Below, one piece after another: positions 1-13,190 of a stretch of 64,000 nucleotides of DNA; the first letter of the stretch is position 1, and every line of letters starts with the position of its first letter. Source of the DNA: Triplophysa rosa (lineage: Eukaryota; Chordata; Actinopteri; Cypriniformes; Nemacheilidae); assembly GCF_024868665.1 (NCBI RefSeq), contig NC_079900.1, forward strand, positions 5,519,038 through 5,583,037, given 5' to 3'. Position numbers and translations under genes: made by a program. A model generated the notes under the pieces. It worked only from the letters and a program-made list of their open reading frames with translations. It ran no database searches and was not told the DNA's origin.

Positions 1-1637
1 TTTAGACGGCAATATTACACTAAACTGTGGATAAAAAGTGAAAAGTTTTGATTACTTTGTAACTTTTACATTTTAAAGATTTTGGCATGTATCTAACGCC
101 AGGACAACATTACTGCAGTTGGATCGTGATTGGTTTCATCATAATGTAAAGACCACATAAACATGCACGATATTTGAGAGGTTTTTAACATGGCCGAGAC
201 ATCCGGGGTGTGGGGCATGTACCCCATAAATATTCAGATCAGTGCTCGATTGATACAGGCTGTACCTCTTCATAAAATGACATTTGCTCTCAACAAACCC
301 TAAGTAATACACAGTTACAGGTTATCGCTTATCCATTAGCGATATGCAGACTAGAAACAACAAAACCCCTCATCGGTGGTTGTTCTTGAGCTTAACTTGC
401 TTTACTTGACACTTGTCAACAGCTATAATGAAACTTACCCACTCGGCATTCCCAGCATCCCCCCCAGCCAAACCAATGTCAGATTCACGCCCCCTCTCTT
501 TTGATTCTTTTCACAAGCCTCTTACAGGGTCATAGATGAGGCCCTGACCACCAGGCCTGAGGTAGCAGCCATCGGAGGCCCACCCTAGGGAATAAGCATG
601 TGTTATCCCTCTCCCTCCCAGTCAAAAGTTTGGTGCCTTTAAAACAGAGAGCGGTGTGTGCGTCGGTTCCCCTCCCATGCGGGGTTACAGCTTGGCTGGA
701 GATGGAGCTGGGAAGATGAGAGGGGCCGGGCGGCTGGGGGGGAGGCGAGGGCTCTCTCACATGAAAGGTCCGCGGTGGAGGAGAGAGTCTTAGAGCCAGA
801 CACAACACAACGGATCAGACTGGCCCCCCCATCCCCCTCAGTCACAACATTTCCCACCGAAGAACAGCTGGAATGTGACCCGTTCCAAAATCAAGGCCAG
901 TGCTGCGTGACAATAGAGTGGGGTGAGGGGTGGGACCACAGATTTATCATAAAGTATAACCCCCCACCAACCCCCACCCAATGAAAGCGCATTGAAAAAC
1001 GCATCGTAATCAACAACCGAGAAAGACATAGGACTGCACATCTCTGAAAGTGATCCATAAATGTTTAATTCATTTTCAACAGCTCATAAAATAATACTTA
1101 TAATCTCATTATATGTTAGCCATTGTATGGTTTGACAAAAAAAACACGTAACATACTTTGTAAAGCACGTACATAGGACTACCTGTTTCAACTTATGGTA
1201 GTAATGTAAAAATACGGTGTTAAAATAAATAAACAGAACAAAGTGTTATGAGTGTGAATTAAATAAGGTGCAATAGTATTTAACATGTCATGTTTTTTTT
1301 TTGACATGGCTTTCGAATGTAATGCATTTTTAGCGAAGCATAAATCGTTTTTAGGTTAGTAACGTTTAACTACCTGTTTCCACTGAAGTTTCAGTGACGG
1401 CCTGCGAGGCGTTCGTTTCGAGACAGGTACAGAGAGTCGGCTTTAACATCTGAGGCTTTTTAGTCAAACTAAAATAATACTCGCACTACAACGTGTAGAT
1501 GTAAATAAGATAATACTTTCATATGAAACCATCTAGTATACGTCTTTGTGTCGTTCACAAAGTTAAAATCACATAATTCGTCTCTCCGTCGTGATGACGT
1601 GATTGTAGTTGTTTTTGCTCTCAGTTTTTGCATCGTG
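1..1637. other. 3' flank of wfikkn2, no gene recognised
   Basis: This stretch lies downstream of the wfikkn2 stop codon. It contains a GC-richer patch at about 420-1000 whose open frames on both strands are low-complexity (proline, arginine and glycine rich) and match no family I know. The part next to the stop, about 1070-1637, is AT-rich and probably includes the wfikkn2 3' untranslated region. Confidence 0.5.
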
Positions 1638-4234
1638 CTAGTACTTCGTGCTGCTGAACTCCATCAAAATATCACAAGGCTTTTTGTTGACAACCTCACG
1701 GAGTTTACGAACCCGCCGTGCCGTCGAGGCGACCACGAAGCTGTTGGGCTGCAGGACGGCCATGCCGTTGTGAACGTTCCCCATGATGATCATCTGGCCC
1801 TCAGCTCTGGTTATGTTCAGACAGGGACATTTCCAATCCATGTTGAGCAGCGTCACCTCCAGAGGTTCCTGACGGAAGAACCGCAGCCCCATCTTTTCAT
1901 CCTTTAAGATCTCCTCCATCGTGATGAGCGCGGAGTCGTGCTCTTCCATCAGCTCGGAAATGCGTCCCAGGACCACGAAGTCGCTCTTGCAGAAGCTCGA
2001 AACCATCTTCTGCCTGGGTTTGCACTGCTTACAGTTTTTGGTCTTGGGGAAGGGGCACATCTCCTCGCAGGCTTCCTGGCTCTTAAAGTTGTTCTCGTTT
2101 CCACCGCATCCTCCGTAAACGAACGGCTGGCATTTCTTGACAGCGTGACTGTAGGCCCAACGTGGCGTGTATGACTTGCAGGGCCCTTGCACGCTCGGTA
2201 AGGAGCAAGGTGTGGCAAGCTCCGATCCGCACGACGACATGCACGACTCGTACGTGTCGAAATGGTTTTTGTTCGTGTCGCATTGCCTGTACGTGAAGGT
2301 GAAGCAGTTGTTGCTTTTGGATTCATAGTACCAACTAACACCCTCCTCTCCGCAGATATCCATATCGGGATCTTTCAAACACTCCTCGGGCGTTAAGCGT
2401 GTGGAATTCGTCACCCGCTTCGGTTCGGTCTGTTCTTGGGGGACCACAGAGAGCGGGAAATGAGCCTGCACTGTGCCGCCGGGGTTTGTGGCGGTGCAGG
2501 TGTAGATGCCGGCATCTTGGATTTGAGCGTTATATATAACCAGCTGGGCGATGTTGGTAACCACTATGTTTCCAAGCACGTGATTGGGTCCCATCACTGT
2601 GCTCTCTTTGCCTTTCATTTGTTTCTCCCAAGTGATTGCCGGTTTGGGCTTGCCCGTCACCTCGCATAGGAAACTAGCCGTTTCGCCTACGAACACGAAA
2701 TAGTTCACCGGATTGCTGACCATCACAGGTGCTTGAATATCCATAGGGGTGGTCTCCAAATGAGCCGTGGTGGGGCGAACGGTGGTCTCCTCCGGTAGAG
2801 GGCTGGTGTTGGAGAAGCTAAGGTGGAACTTACAGGTGACTTCGGTGAGAGAGACACCCCTCGTGCAAGCCTCCGCATCCAAATAGCATTTGTTGTAGTA
2901 GGTCATGCCGTCTGAGGCGCAGATGAAGCGGGGCTCCTGTCCGCAGCGGTCTTTGCACTTGCACACCGGCTGCCCGTCCCAGATGTCGCATTCTGAACCC
3001 TGTTGCGTGCACATGAATTGGTCGCAGGTGATCCCTTTGGGCATTCCCACCGGACCTTTCCTTCCCCGGAGGTCCATGTAGCGGGCGGCCACGCAGCTCT
3101 TGTTTCCGCAAACGTTTGAACAGCATTTCTCGAATGGCTCACAATCCTCGGGGAACAAAAGAAGAACAGTGATTGGAGTGCGTTTTGAAGTGTGTAAAAG
3201 TTATTCGCTTGTGTGACTCCTAGCAAGTGAATTTAAAGACTGTCACTTTTTCATTATTTTGCAACAATTAAACTACATTTATAAAAGGTTCTTGTTGCTG
3301 GTCAATCGTTATTAATATTGATATTAAAACCTTTCTATAAAAGTGTCATATATGTTGACAATATACATTTAACAATACACATTTAAAAGATGAATGCTGA
3401 TGTCAAAGTGTTCTTTATACAATTTTTTATTATTATAATAATGAATTATCATAATGAATTTCTGAACGCAAACTGTGGTTACGTTTTATTAAAACATATC
3501 TTATGAAAATTAACCATGGTTTAACTTATATTAATATAATAGTAACTAATAGTAATAATAACTAATAGTAACCATAGTTACTACTTATTTGTAGTAAAGC
3601 CAATGGTCTCACACAATAACCATAGATTAATGATGGTATTTGTAGTAGAAATATGGTAATAAAATGGTAACCAATCTGACAAAAAGACTTCACTCTTACT
3701 GTAATAAAACCATTGTTAATTTTACAAAGGTTTGTAGAAAAAAATGTGGTTCACAAATGACCATGATAACCATAGTTTTGGCAAAAATGCAATAAGTACT
3801 ACAGCTATAATTATTATTATTATAGTTATAAATAAATAAACATCATTACCATGAAATCCACAATTGTAAGGATGCGAGTCAATCTGACAATCTTTTGTCT
3901 TTCTCGTGCAAGCAAATGCCAATTGATCACAAATTTCATTGTTGTTACGACACAAGATAAACACGTCATATGTAGGCTTAAGGCTATAAGTGCGCACGTG
4001 AAGAATACTGGAGGCTGATCTCACCTGATCGGACTCACACTCGCGCATGCAGGTGCTCATGGCGTCCACCCACAGGTTCGGGTTCATCTCGTTCGGACAC
4101 ATCCCCGCGTGTGTATAAACCACTTTGGACATTGACATTGGCATTGGCAACGCTCTGGCGCGCAAGTCCAAGCGCAAGACGCAGAGCTGCCCGAATAAAA
4201 ACCAAATCCATCTGGGAAAGAGCATCCACCACAT
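1638..4234 (-). CDS. wfikkn2: WFIKKN2: WAP, follistatin/Kazal, Ig, two Kunitz and NTR domain secreted protein
   Basis: Two coding exons, 4234-4025 and 3146-1638, joined in phase 0 across an 876-bp intron (CAG|GTGAGA donor, CCCCGAG acceptor), giving 572 residues against about 576 in human WFIKKN2. Order: hydrophobic signal peptide (1-29), WAP four-disulphide core (about 40-92, including EKCCSNVCGNKSCVAARYMD), follistatin/Kazal module (about 105-165), Ig domain (about 205-290, with DAGIYTCTA), two Kunitz domains (about 325-435), and a C-terminal netrin-like domain ending in STKY. The family is secreted and binds myostatin and GDF11. Sequence is closer to WFIKKN2 than WFIKKN1 (for example HAGMCPNEMNPNLWVDA), and the ankrd40 neighbour agrees with the human 17q21 order. 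Teleosts can carry a and b copies; I cannot tell which this is. Confidence 0.95.
3440..3800. repeat. Interspersed ACCAT/CTATGG repeat in wfikkn2 intron
   Basis: An AT-rich stretch built from recurring ACCATGGTT, ATAGTAACC and AATAAAACCAT words. The same words in the same order recur at about 54340-54545 (for example ACTGTAATAAAACCAT in both), so this is a dispersed repeat rather than chance. I do not recognise the family. Confidence 0.5.
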
Positions 4235-7200
4235 ATCCAGGCGCCAGGGAAACTTTCCAGGAGTTGGAAAAAGTGCGCGGGGTCCGAGAAAATAATGCGT
4301 AAAATCGAGGGCAGAAATAAGTGGGGACCTTGGTAAAGTGGAGGACGTCTGATGCGTTCAAGTGTCGTGAGGAGAGGCGGAGAGGTCCATGCGCGCCGCT
4401 ACATTCATTAAAACTGCGGGTTCAACCTTGTTATTTAATTGAGCACATAATGACGCAGTTTTACGAGCACATCCATGGCAGGAACAGTCTCGAGGAAACT
4501 AATCTATCAAAACACATTTAAGAAGCGGCACGTGTATAAACCGGTTTTTTACCCATCATTAAGAAGACCGAGTACGATTGTGGTCTGAACGAAGTGTTGG
4601 CGAACTGCATACTGCGTAGTATGCAGTGTATACTGCAAATTGTTGCAGTGCATACTATAAAAATATAAAGGGAAACAATTTGCGCCATGATAAACTGTAG
4701 GCTACTTTTTTACACTGTTGACACTTTGGAAACGAATGAAAAGTTTGTGTAAAATATAGAAATGACCAAAATAATAATACTAATAAATTACAATGTAACA
4801 ATTTAAAGGTAAAAAACAGTTAATATTACCTTTGGTACATTTCGCACCACACTGGAAATGTAGGTCAAGTTCAGCGCATTGCGGGATACATTATTCTATG
4901 GTCTGTTGGAACAAATACAGCAGGTCATCTTGGGTAATAAACTACTAAATATTCATACAACGCACAGTATGCATACTAAGTGCTGAATAAATAGTAACGG
5001 TATGGTAGTATTCCATGAAATTTCCACATGAAGTGTCACGTTTACGAAAAGTTTCAAGTGAAGTTCCATTAAATAGCCTAATACCCTATAAAACACTGTC
5101 ACCAGAAACATATTCACACAAAGGTTAATGTGTTTTTCCACTGACTTTAAACCACATAATGACCCTCCACAGTACTTTAAAGATACAACATTTGCTGTGA
5201 GCAACATGAAGACATAAACTGTCAAACAACATGTTCTTTCCATTAATTACAAAAAAATGCTTTTCTTCTGGGGGTTTTATTATAGATAATCGTGTGTTTG
5301 GCTTTAACCGGATCCCAACAAAATATCCAAGACTATAAACGCCGGAGGTTGCTCTGACCTGAGAACGTAAAAAAATACATAAAGTTCACGTGAAATGGCG
5401 ATCACAACCTATTTTACTTCTATTGGCATGAATGAATCGGGCTATTCAAATTCAACTGGATTGTGTCCATCAGGCATTAATGTGATCATAAAAACTGGAC
5501 ATTGCATACCTAAATGAATCCAGCAGGTTGGAGGAGGGGGTCAAAGAAAGAAGTCTTGGTGACATCAGCTGAAATGGAGAGTAGAGCAATTTAAAACATA
5601 TAATAGATTACAAAGATACGGATGAATCATGCATCTTATAAAAATGTGTAAATGCAAATAGATCCAAGGGGTCACAGTTCAGTTTAGCTATGACTAAATA
5701 GTGTATCAGTACAGTAAACTTGACTGGAAGTCACATTGGATCAGTTTTGCTTTAACAAAAATTGAAATGTACACACCTTACTAAAAAAAACCATGCCGAC
5801 GATCTGGCAATTCTTGGAGAAGTTGGAAGTTTCTCAAGGACTATTGGGTGAGGTTAATATAGGATAACTGTTCCCAGATCAGCTGGGCGGTAATGATTTG
5901 TCAGATGCAGCTGGATATCTGGTGTTACGATGAGCCCACTGAGAAGGCAGGTGTTTATCGAGACAGCTCCTGCTAGCTTCACCACACGGGGTATGAGACG
6001 TGATCTGACCCAAGAACATCAGATGACTCAACTGAGGTAAGTTCAGATGTGAAAAAGTTGAAAACACTGCAGCTTCAAAGTTTTACAGGCTTTTGTTGGG
6101 ATATTTAGTTTCATGAGGATGAATAGTTTGCGTTGATCATTCACACATTTTTTCTTTATTTTCTGTGCAAGTAGACGCAATTGCTTCAGGGGTTGAGAAG
6201 ATCTCGGGTAATTTCCTGTGTATTGTTCCCCCTTTTCTCACGTAAGTAGACTGCTCGCTCAAGTGATCTATAGTGCTGAACCGGATGGGGCTCTGGTCTC
6301 AAAACACGCAACTTGGCAAAAGAGGTCAAAGGGGAGTTAGTGAACCGAATTCCTGAATTGAGCTGTGGCAAATCTACCGTCAGTTTCCCGATTATTTAAC
6401 ATAAATCGTTTGAGTACTGTCAGTGTTTTCCATCCAATTCACTGTGAAATGTCCATCCACCCTCAACCCTTGAAGAAAATCTGAATTTTACCATGATATT
6501 TGTAAGATTTATGAAGTCCTTGGAAATTTTCAAAAGCCCAAACTTAAATAATTTAAATGACATCAGAATCTCGGTTCGCAGTAGGATTCACCAAAGATTT
6601 TATCAATTCTTAACTTACCAGTCAAGAAACCTTAAAGCAGGTTTCTGAATACATAAAATGTAAACCATTTGAAATGTTACATTTATAAATTTAGACGATT
6701 GGTATAATGAAACCGTAGACACAACAACGTTTTTCTCCTACAGACGGTTTCATCGGACGTACGCGCCTGGCCCAAAATGAACTTCCAGTCTGTTTGTTGA
6801 TCGGTCTGGCTAGTGGCTATATACTGTAATATAACTACTATTTTATTGTATAACAATTGTATTAAATAAACAATTCTTTGTTTTTTTGTATAATAATTTT
6901 ATTGAATAAACAATTTGTTGAATGGGTTGTATAACTTTGTTGCATTTAAGTTTAGCCAAGTAACAGTTCTTCTACTGGTAACCCAAAATAATAGACATAC
7001 TTTTAACTTGCTAGCTAATGTAATTTACTTGTTATTTAGCTTGTATTCAGAAATAATCTACAGGGAAGTTAAGTTCAGGCCACAAAAGCGCAAAAGGAAC
7101 GTTTGTTTATGTCCTGGACTGAACATCTTAAACTATTTCATTGATTCAATCCATGTTACATTGTTTGCATATTTTTTTATACAGCATGTAATAAAATAGA

Positions 7201-9182
7201 TAAATTATGATCAAACTGGTTGTGACAACAGCCCATCAATCAAAGAAGTATATAAGTAGTAGGAAACAATACTAAATACACCAACCCGAGTCATACATCT
7301 AAACAAGAAAGCGTAAACAAGACCAAATTCTGCACACAGTCCTGGTCCTTAGTGGATGTCTACTAGGTTTAATCAAGTGGAAAATTTTCCTTCCTCTTAA
7401 AAACATTCAGTCTGCATCCGTCATCCGTTACCAAGACTAGTTTAAGCCTGTCCTCTATTGGTGACGTTTAGCAATGGCATGGTGCCTCGTCTTTTTGTTA
7501 TTTCTAAAGACAGACATCTTTCCATCTGCTTTTCAAGTCAAGAAAAACAATTATGGATAGCTTTTGCCCATGCTTTATCAAAGTAATAAGTATTGTTAGT
7601 AAAGACAATGCACTGTTGTATCAAAGTACTAGGAACATCTCAAATATCTGGAATCAAAATGCAAAGTCAAACTGACCTTTAGAACATGACTAATACCTTA
7701 AGTATAGTCTCTAACAAGCTCACCTTTGAACTTCTAAACCTACAACTTAAAATGATCAAACGTGAAAAATTACGGACTCAAAATAAATATTAAAGAAGAA
7801 TTTTAAATGAAGAAAAACAAAGATGATTTCATTTCAATTTAAGTTTATCCTTCTTTTAATCCTCAAATTCTAGTATTTATATCATACAAAAAATTGCACA
7901 TTAAAAAAATGAAATAATTTAGCAGTGTGTCTTGCAAAGTTAACATAAATGGCTAATGTTAACTTTGAACAATAGAAGCAACAAACGTTAATCATATTAT
8001 GCTTGGTTATGGTTAGACTGCCAAACCTGCCAACAAAACTACAAAACAACTTCGTAATTAGTTTAGGACAAATCCTTTAGAAATCATGACTTGAGAGTAC
8101 TGTTCCCACGTTAACACAACCTGTATAAAGTCGAAAGCTAATATACAACAATGTAGTGTTTATGCATCTCTTCTAAATCTAATCTCAAACATTCGCCACA
8201 GTTGAATTAACCGAACTGCAATTTTAAAGCATGTTAAAGAATGCAGTATTTAAGAATGGCACTACCGTTACTGTGAGAATTAAACATCTTCACAGAGCCA
8301 AACTCAAGGGAGGCCAATATGAGAATCAATGGAAGCTCTCTGGGGTTAAAGATTGTATTATTTTATCTCAAATCAAGCTCTTCCTTGGAGGAATAAAATG
8401 GAACTTGCAACGTTGTTTAGTTGGCAAAACAAGCGACATTTGCAAAATCGTGAGGTCAGTCTACTCCAAACAGTCACAGAGCAGCCTACAGAAAATATTT
8501 GGCTTACATTGACCGAACAGCATTTGAGAAACAGCACTGAAATGGCTCAATAACTTTTCAAATAATGGCAAGGTTTGGTTAAAGTGCACAGAGAGCTGTC
8601 TGGCAACAAAATAACATCTTAGTTTCAAAACATTTAAATGAAATAACTGGCTTTCCCGGATCAATATAAGCATACACTCTTATATTATACGACAGTTCAC
8701 GCTCTTGAGATGGAACGGTGGACGTATGATCGACCGATCTCTGTTGAAGCAGCGCACCAGCTCTCGCACAGTGACCCGATACGAAGGCAAGGCCGTGAGA
8801 CAGATCCCAGGTTCGGAAAGTATGCAAATTTGGTGGATTTGAATATTTTCCCAAGTCCAGTTGTGAACAAAATGCATTTAAATATTCAAATTGAAGCGTG
8901 GGCCGATGAAAAAAGCTGTCCCAGAGCTAAGCCTGCCAAAACCTGTTAAGAGCTCAAACGAGTTATCTATGGATACACTGGAGGAGGCACTAAAGGTCCA
9001 TCTGGTAATGAATAATGAAGGGTGGGAGGTAAGGCTAATATCTTAAACAGGTTATCGACCCAAACCGGAGGAGGATAGAAGTGTATTTTGAGAACAGAAA
9101 TTAGTAAATAGTTTGGGATGGAAAGAAGCAGGTCCCAAAAAAACAGCCAGTCAGTTTGCCCTACAGGGGTGCTAATATGAAG
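4235..9182. other. Intergenic region between wfikkn2 start and ankrd40 stop
   Basis: AT-rich non-coding DNA. 4235-4400 should hold the wfikkn2 promoter and 5' untranslated region. 4600-4990 contains short TAGTATGCAGT/TATGCATACT palindromes typical of a small inverted-repeat element. About 8000-9182 probably includes the ankrd40 3' untranslated region. Open frames here are short and match nothing I recognise. Confidence 0.5.
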
Positions 9183-12100
9183 CTAGTAGGTGAGCCGGGA
9201 TGCCTTCATGTTGTAGCAGGGCCGATCAGTCAGACCGCCCTGACTTCCAGAGAACAGCGTCAAGCCTTCAGTTTTTTCCAGGACCACCTCCAGCTCCTGG
9301 AAGTCCTGAAGCCTCGCCACATCCTTATCCTGAGAAAACAAAAGACATATGTTTAGAAAGGTGGCTATTAGGACAATAGGTTTATAAATGTAGAACAGCT
9401 GTGTCTTTCGGCACACAGAGAAGCATTTGTCTGGAAAAGCCGAAAAATGTAACAGTTCTTTTTTTCAAGGGAAACCACGTTTTTTTTGAGATTCCACGCT
9501 CAAATATGATGCAGATTTGATTCTACATTTTTGAAATTCAAACCAGCATTATTAGCAGAATCGTGATGCATCAGAGAATGGATTTTTAAAGTCCCCCTGA
9601 GGTTGATAATTTTTTCCCTTAAAACTAATCATTGACCATCAAAATGACATATTTAAACGTTTTCTTCCTGCCTTAAAATAGCTTGAAACTCTACACCTCT
9701 GCTTCATTAAGTATATGTAGATACGTGAATATGCTAAATTAGCCCCGCCTCCACTCAATAACACACAGCAGTTCCAGACTCTGCTAAAACTAAAAGTGAA
9801 ACTGAGAGCTGACACAGCATTGCAGTAATCATTTTAACCCGAATCTATCTTTGCGTATTTATGCCTCAAACTGCTGATCCACGGGGTCAAATGAGTTGAA
9901 GCGATCGGTTACAGGTTTATGACATCATTAACTGCAGCATTTATTAAACTAGTTAAATTGAAGTTTTATGGAGAACTTTATGGAGTCTTAAAGCATATTA
10001 AAAACACCACATAAATAGGCATGTAACGATTCACCGTGAGCCGGTTGAAAATCGATTATAATGTGTGACGATTCAAATCGGTTGAAGTGTGAACTGAATC
10101 GCAATAATTTTTTTTGAACAGCAGGGGCCGCTATTTTCACTGCAAACCTAAACGTGGCCATGCTGATATTTCTTAAATGCAAAAAATCCAAGAAAAGCGC
10201 AGACAGTATTAGTTTGTTTATATTAAAGAGACCTTTTCTATTATTAATTTGTTTTAAAATTGCAGTTTAGTTTTTGTTATTTGAAATAAAACATAATTTT
10301 ACTATACAAAGAAACGTGAAGCATTTAAGAAATAATGCAAGGGAAGTTGTTCATTTCTAATTTGTTTCAACTCATTTTGTAAAAATAAACCGTGAGTAAA
10401 TCGTGAATAAATCGCATCGTGAGATCAGTATCGTGAATCGCATCGCATCGTGAGATCAGTATCGTGAATCGCACCGTGAGATCAGTATCGTGAACCGCAT
10501 CGTGAGATCAGTATCGTGAATCGCATCGCATCGTGAGCTGAGTGAATCGTTATATCCCTACACATAAACATATAAACACAGGGGGTCTGTAAACGTAAGA
10601 CAGCACCGGAGTATTCAGATTGCTCGACTACAAAGCTGCGTGTGCAAATATTGTGAAATCAACAAAGAATGAAACGGTCCAAAATAATAAAACGCGTTAC
10701 ATGCCGGGTCGGGTTCTCCATTTAAAATTCTGGTCACAAACTCACTGTCATAAGACAATCTCAAAGCTGTAAGCTCTTGTCACTAAGATCAAGCTTCACC
10801 TTTCTGAGCATAGTGTTGGGCAGCTTGCGGATCTTCTCCACGTGCTCGGCGCTGATGTCCAGCTCACGACAGCACACGCGGAGCAGCGCCCTGTATGTCA
10901 ACTCCTGTCTGTCAAGTTCCACTTCGATGAAGTCGTTCTCTCTAACGTTGCTGTTCTGGATTCGCACCTTCACGACCAGCTCTGAAAAAAACACAGAATG
11001 AGTCATGTGAAAAGGTGTAGACCGTATGCAGAAAATGTTTCTTCACAAGTTCTCACTGTACCTTGCACGTTAACAGGGAAGGTGCTGGTGAAGAAGAAGG
11101 GCTGGAAGGCAGGCACGGAGCCGGCGAGCTGGGAGCAGTTGATCTGCTGGGGGATGGATTGCTGCCGGGTGACGGTGCCGTTGGGAACCTGGGGCTGGCT
11201 GGTGCTCCCGCTGGGGGAAGGAAGTGTGGGGCACACCGGCCCGTTCTGTCCTCTGGTATGAGGGTGGGAAAACTCGCAGTGGTTGGGGTGATGAGTCTCT
11301 GGGGAGAGCTCCATGGGCAGACCTCCGTTCACCACAGGGCTCGGCACAACGCCGTTCTGCTCCACGACGGGGATGTAGGATAACTCTTGTTGGCTCTGGC
11401 TGTCTGTGTAAAGACTCTTAGGCTGTTGGGGAGGAAGTTGCTGCTCTTGTGTCGGGGAGAGGGTTGCTGGTTCAGACTCTAAGGGTTCTGGATGATTGTT
11501 GGTGCCGTTCTGCGACACATGCTGCGATATACTCAGATTATCTTTATCCAGCTTGCTGTACAGAAAGGGCGGGTTGGAAAGATAGTTGGGGATGATTGGC
11601 AGCTCGGGTTCCTTTACCTCGGGAACATCTTCTTCTTCCACTAAGAAAGATGACGGACAGATGGGTTACGTACTGCAATGAGAACCGAGTAAAGAAGTCT
11701 TGTCGATCTAAGAACGTACCTCCAAGTAGTCGTCTGATTTCAGGTTTGGAAGTGAGCTGAACGGCTAATTCCTCTTTCGAAGTTAGAATGTCTTTGTCAG
11801 CTCCGGTGATCAGAAGATACGCCACTACCTGTTTGTGGTTTCTTTTACAGGCCCAATGCAAACACGTCCTGGATAAACAGAGGACATCACAACATCTCAA
11901 ACATGTGCCATGGCAATAAAAGCTGTTGGCGATGAATGTCATTAAAAAATGCATAGCAAACGTTAGACTTTAAACATGTTTGTTTGTTGTAGAGCCATTA
12001 ATACCCACATTGTATAAATGAATACTGGACGAGATATGGAACAACAAGATTTTCAAAGCTGTGGGAATGCAATTTTGCTCCTTTAACTCAATAAATAAAC

Positions 12101-13190
12101 AAATCAACTGTCAAAACGGTTTTAATTTCATTTTATTTTCTCACTAAATAAACCAGATATATGTTTTAATATGTGTATATTTTCACCAACACTCTAAATT
12201 CTTTTTGTTTTCAGTGTATTGTTGCGTTACATTGACAAATTATAATGAAAATGAACCAAGAAATATCCAAAAAGTTCTTAGATTCAGGCAAACAACAGAA
12301 CAACGCCATTACTTTAACAATTGTGTTATCTCTGCATGTCAAAATGAAAAAATAAATGTCATTCTTTACCTTTAACACCTGTGAACGTAAGGCCATCACC
12401 TTAAATCACACCCAATTCAGGCCACCCAGCACTCAATGAGTCAAACAGGGTTTTGGCTAGAAGGGATACAGCATGCTTTTGTCACGCTGACAACGGTTAA
12501 ATACTTTTTTTATTGTAAGGTTAGGTTTTGGTTGGGGTGAGTGTATGCATTAGCTAATATAATTGATTGTACTTTTATTTGCATCACTTCCGGCCGTAGC
12601 TGTATCCCTTCTAGCCACAACCACAGGGGTGTGTAACCAGGGATGATGACGAGCGGATGTATTGGTGGCATGGAGAAACAGCGACCCCTGGTCACATATC
12701 ATGTCATTGCATTGATGTTTTAACATTTCCTGCATTCCTGTCATTACTAGATTGAGCTTATCTGTCTTACAATACACAAAAAATGAAGGAAAGAGTGACG
12801 GACAAACTCTGTGCCTGGTTATAATGGGAATTATGTTGATTGTAATAGAAGCCATGAATGTTTTGGGTGGGATGTTATCTGGTGGAACCGAGAGAACACT
12901 AATAAATCCTTTTGGAATAAGGCCCAAAACACACTACACGAAGGAATTTTGTAATGGATTTAATGATAAACAGCTGAACGGTGAGCAACTAATTTAAAAC
13001 AATTAAAAAGCCGATACAACGTAAATCTCTGTCATGTGACGTGAGTTCATACGCACCATCCGTTAATCTCATTTTGAGAGTTGACGTTCACTCCGCTCTC
13101 CACTAAAGACTTCACCTCTTCTAAATCTCCGATGGCACTGGCCTCTCTCAGTCTCTCCTGCAGCTCTTTATCCAGCGATGTCGTTGACAT
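9183..13190 (-). CDS. ankrd40: ANKRD40: ankyrin repeat domain protein 40
   Basis: Five coding exons: 13190-13057, 11868-11720, 11640-11062, 10981-10800 and 9329-9183, phases 2, 1, 1, 0, total 396 residues. The N-terminus carries ankyrin repeats spanning exons 1-2 (SQNEINGW followed by TCLHWACKRNHKQVVAYLL). Exon 3 is a proline/glutamine-rich linker ending in PAFQPFFFTSTFPVNVQ. Exons 4-5 form the conserved C-terminal domain (ENDFIEVELDRQELTY, VEKIRKLPNTMLRK, DKDVARLQDFQELE) and end in CYNMKASRLTY. It aligns end to end with human ANKRD40 as I remember it, with the linker diverged. Molecular function is poorly known. Intron 4 holds a hAT-like insertion with an internal tandem repeat. Confidence 0.95.
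9586..9990. repeat. TTAAAGTCCCC-type MITE-like sequence
   Basis: Begins with TTAAAGTCCCCCTGAGG, like the terminal sequence of the element at 21706-22093, and includes a TTAGCCCCGCCTCC segment common in such fish elements. The other end is not clear. It lies in ankrd40 intron 4. Confidence 0.35.
10016..10560. mobile_element. hAT-like non-autonomous element with 8-bp target duplication
   Basis: The ends are imperfect inverted repeats: TAGGCATGTAACGATTCAC at the left, and the right end reads TAGGGATATAACGATTCACT on the opposite strand. It is flanked on both sides by the identical 8-mer CACATAAA (10008-10015 and 10561-10568), the duplication length of hAT transposons. No transposase is encoded. 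It sits in ankrd40 intron 4. Confidence 0.8.
10395..10545 (+). repeat. Tandem repeat inside the hAT-like element
   Basis: Four to five degenerate units of about 31-36 bp, each containing CGTGAGATCAGTATCGTGAA followed by one or two copies of CGCATCG. The array lies directly inside the right terminus of the element. Confidence 0.8.

Noticed and set aside
658..984. 108-codon plus-strand frame in a GC-rich patch
   Set aside because: Low-complexity, overlaps equally long frames on the other strand, and has no recognisable domain.
1638..4234. WFIKKN1, suggested by the nearby mettl26
   Set aside because: Sequence throughout is closer to WFIKKN2 and ankrd40 is the nearer neighbour.
10395..10545. 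Regular repeats that might suggest a CRISPR-like array
   Set aside because: Repeats are directly adjacent without unique spacers, lie within a hAT-like element, and the genome is vertebrate.
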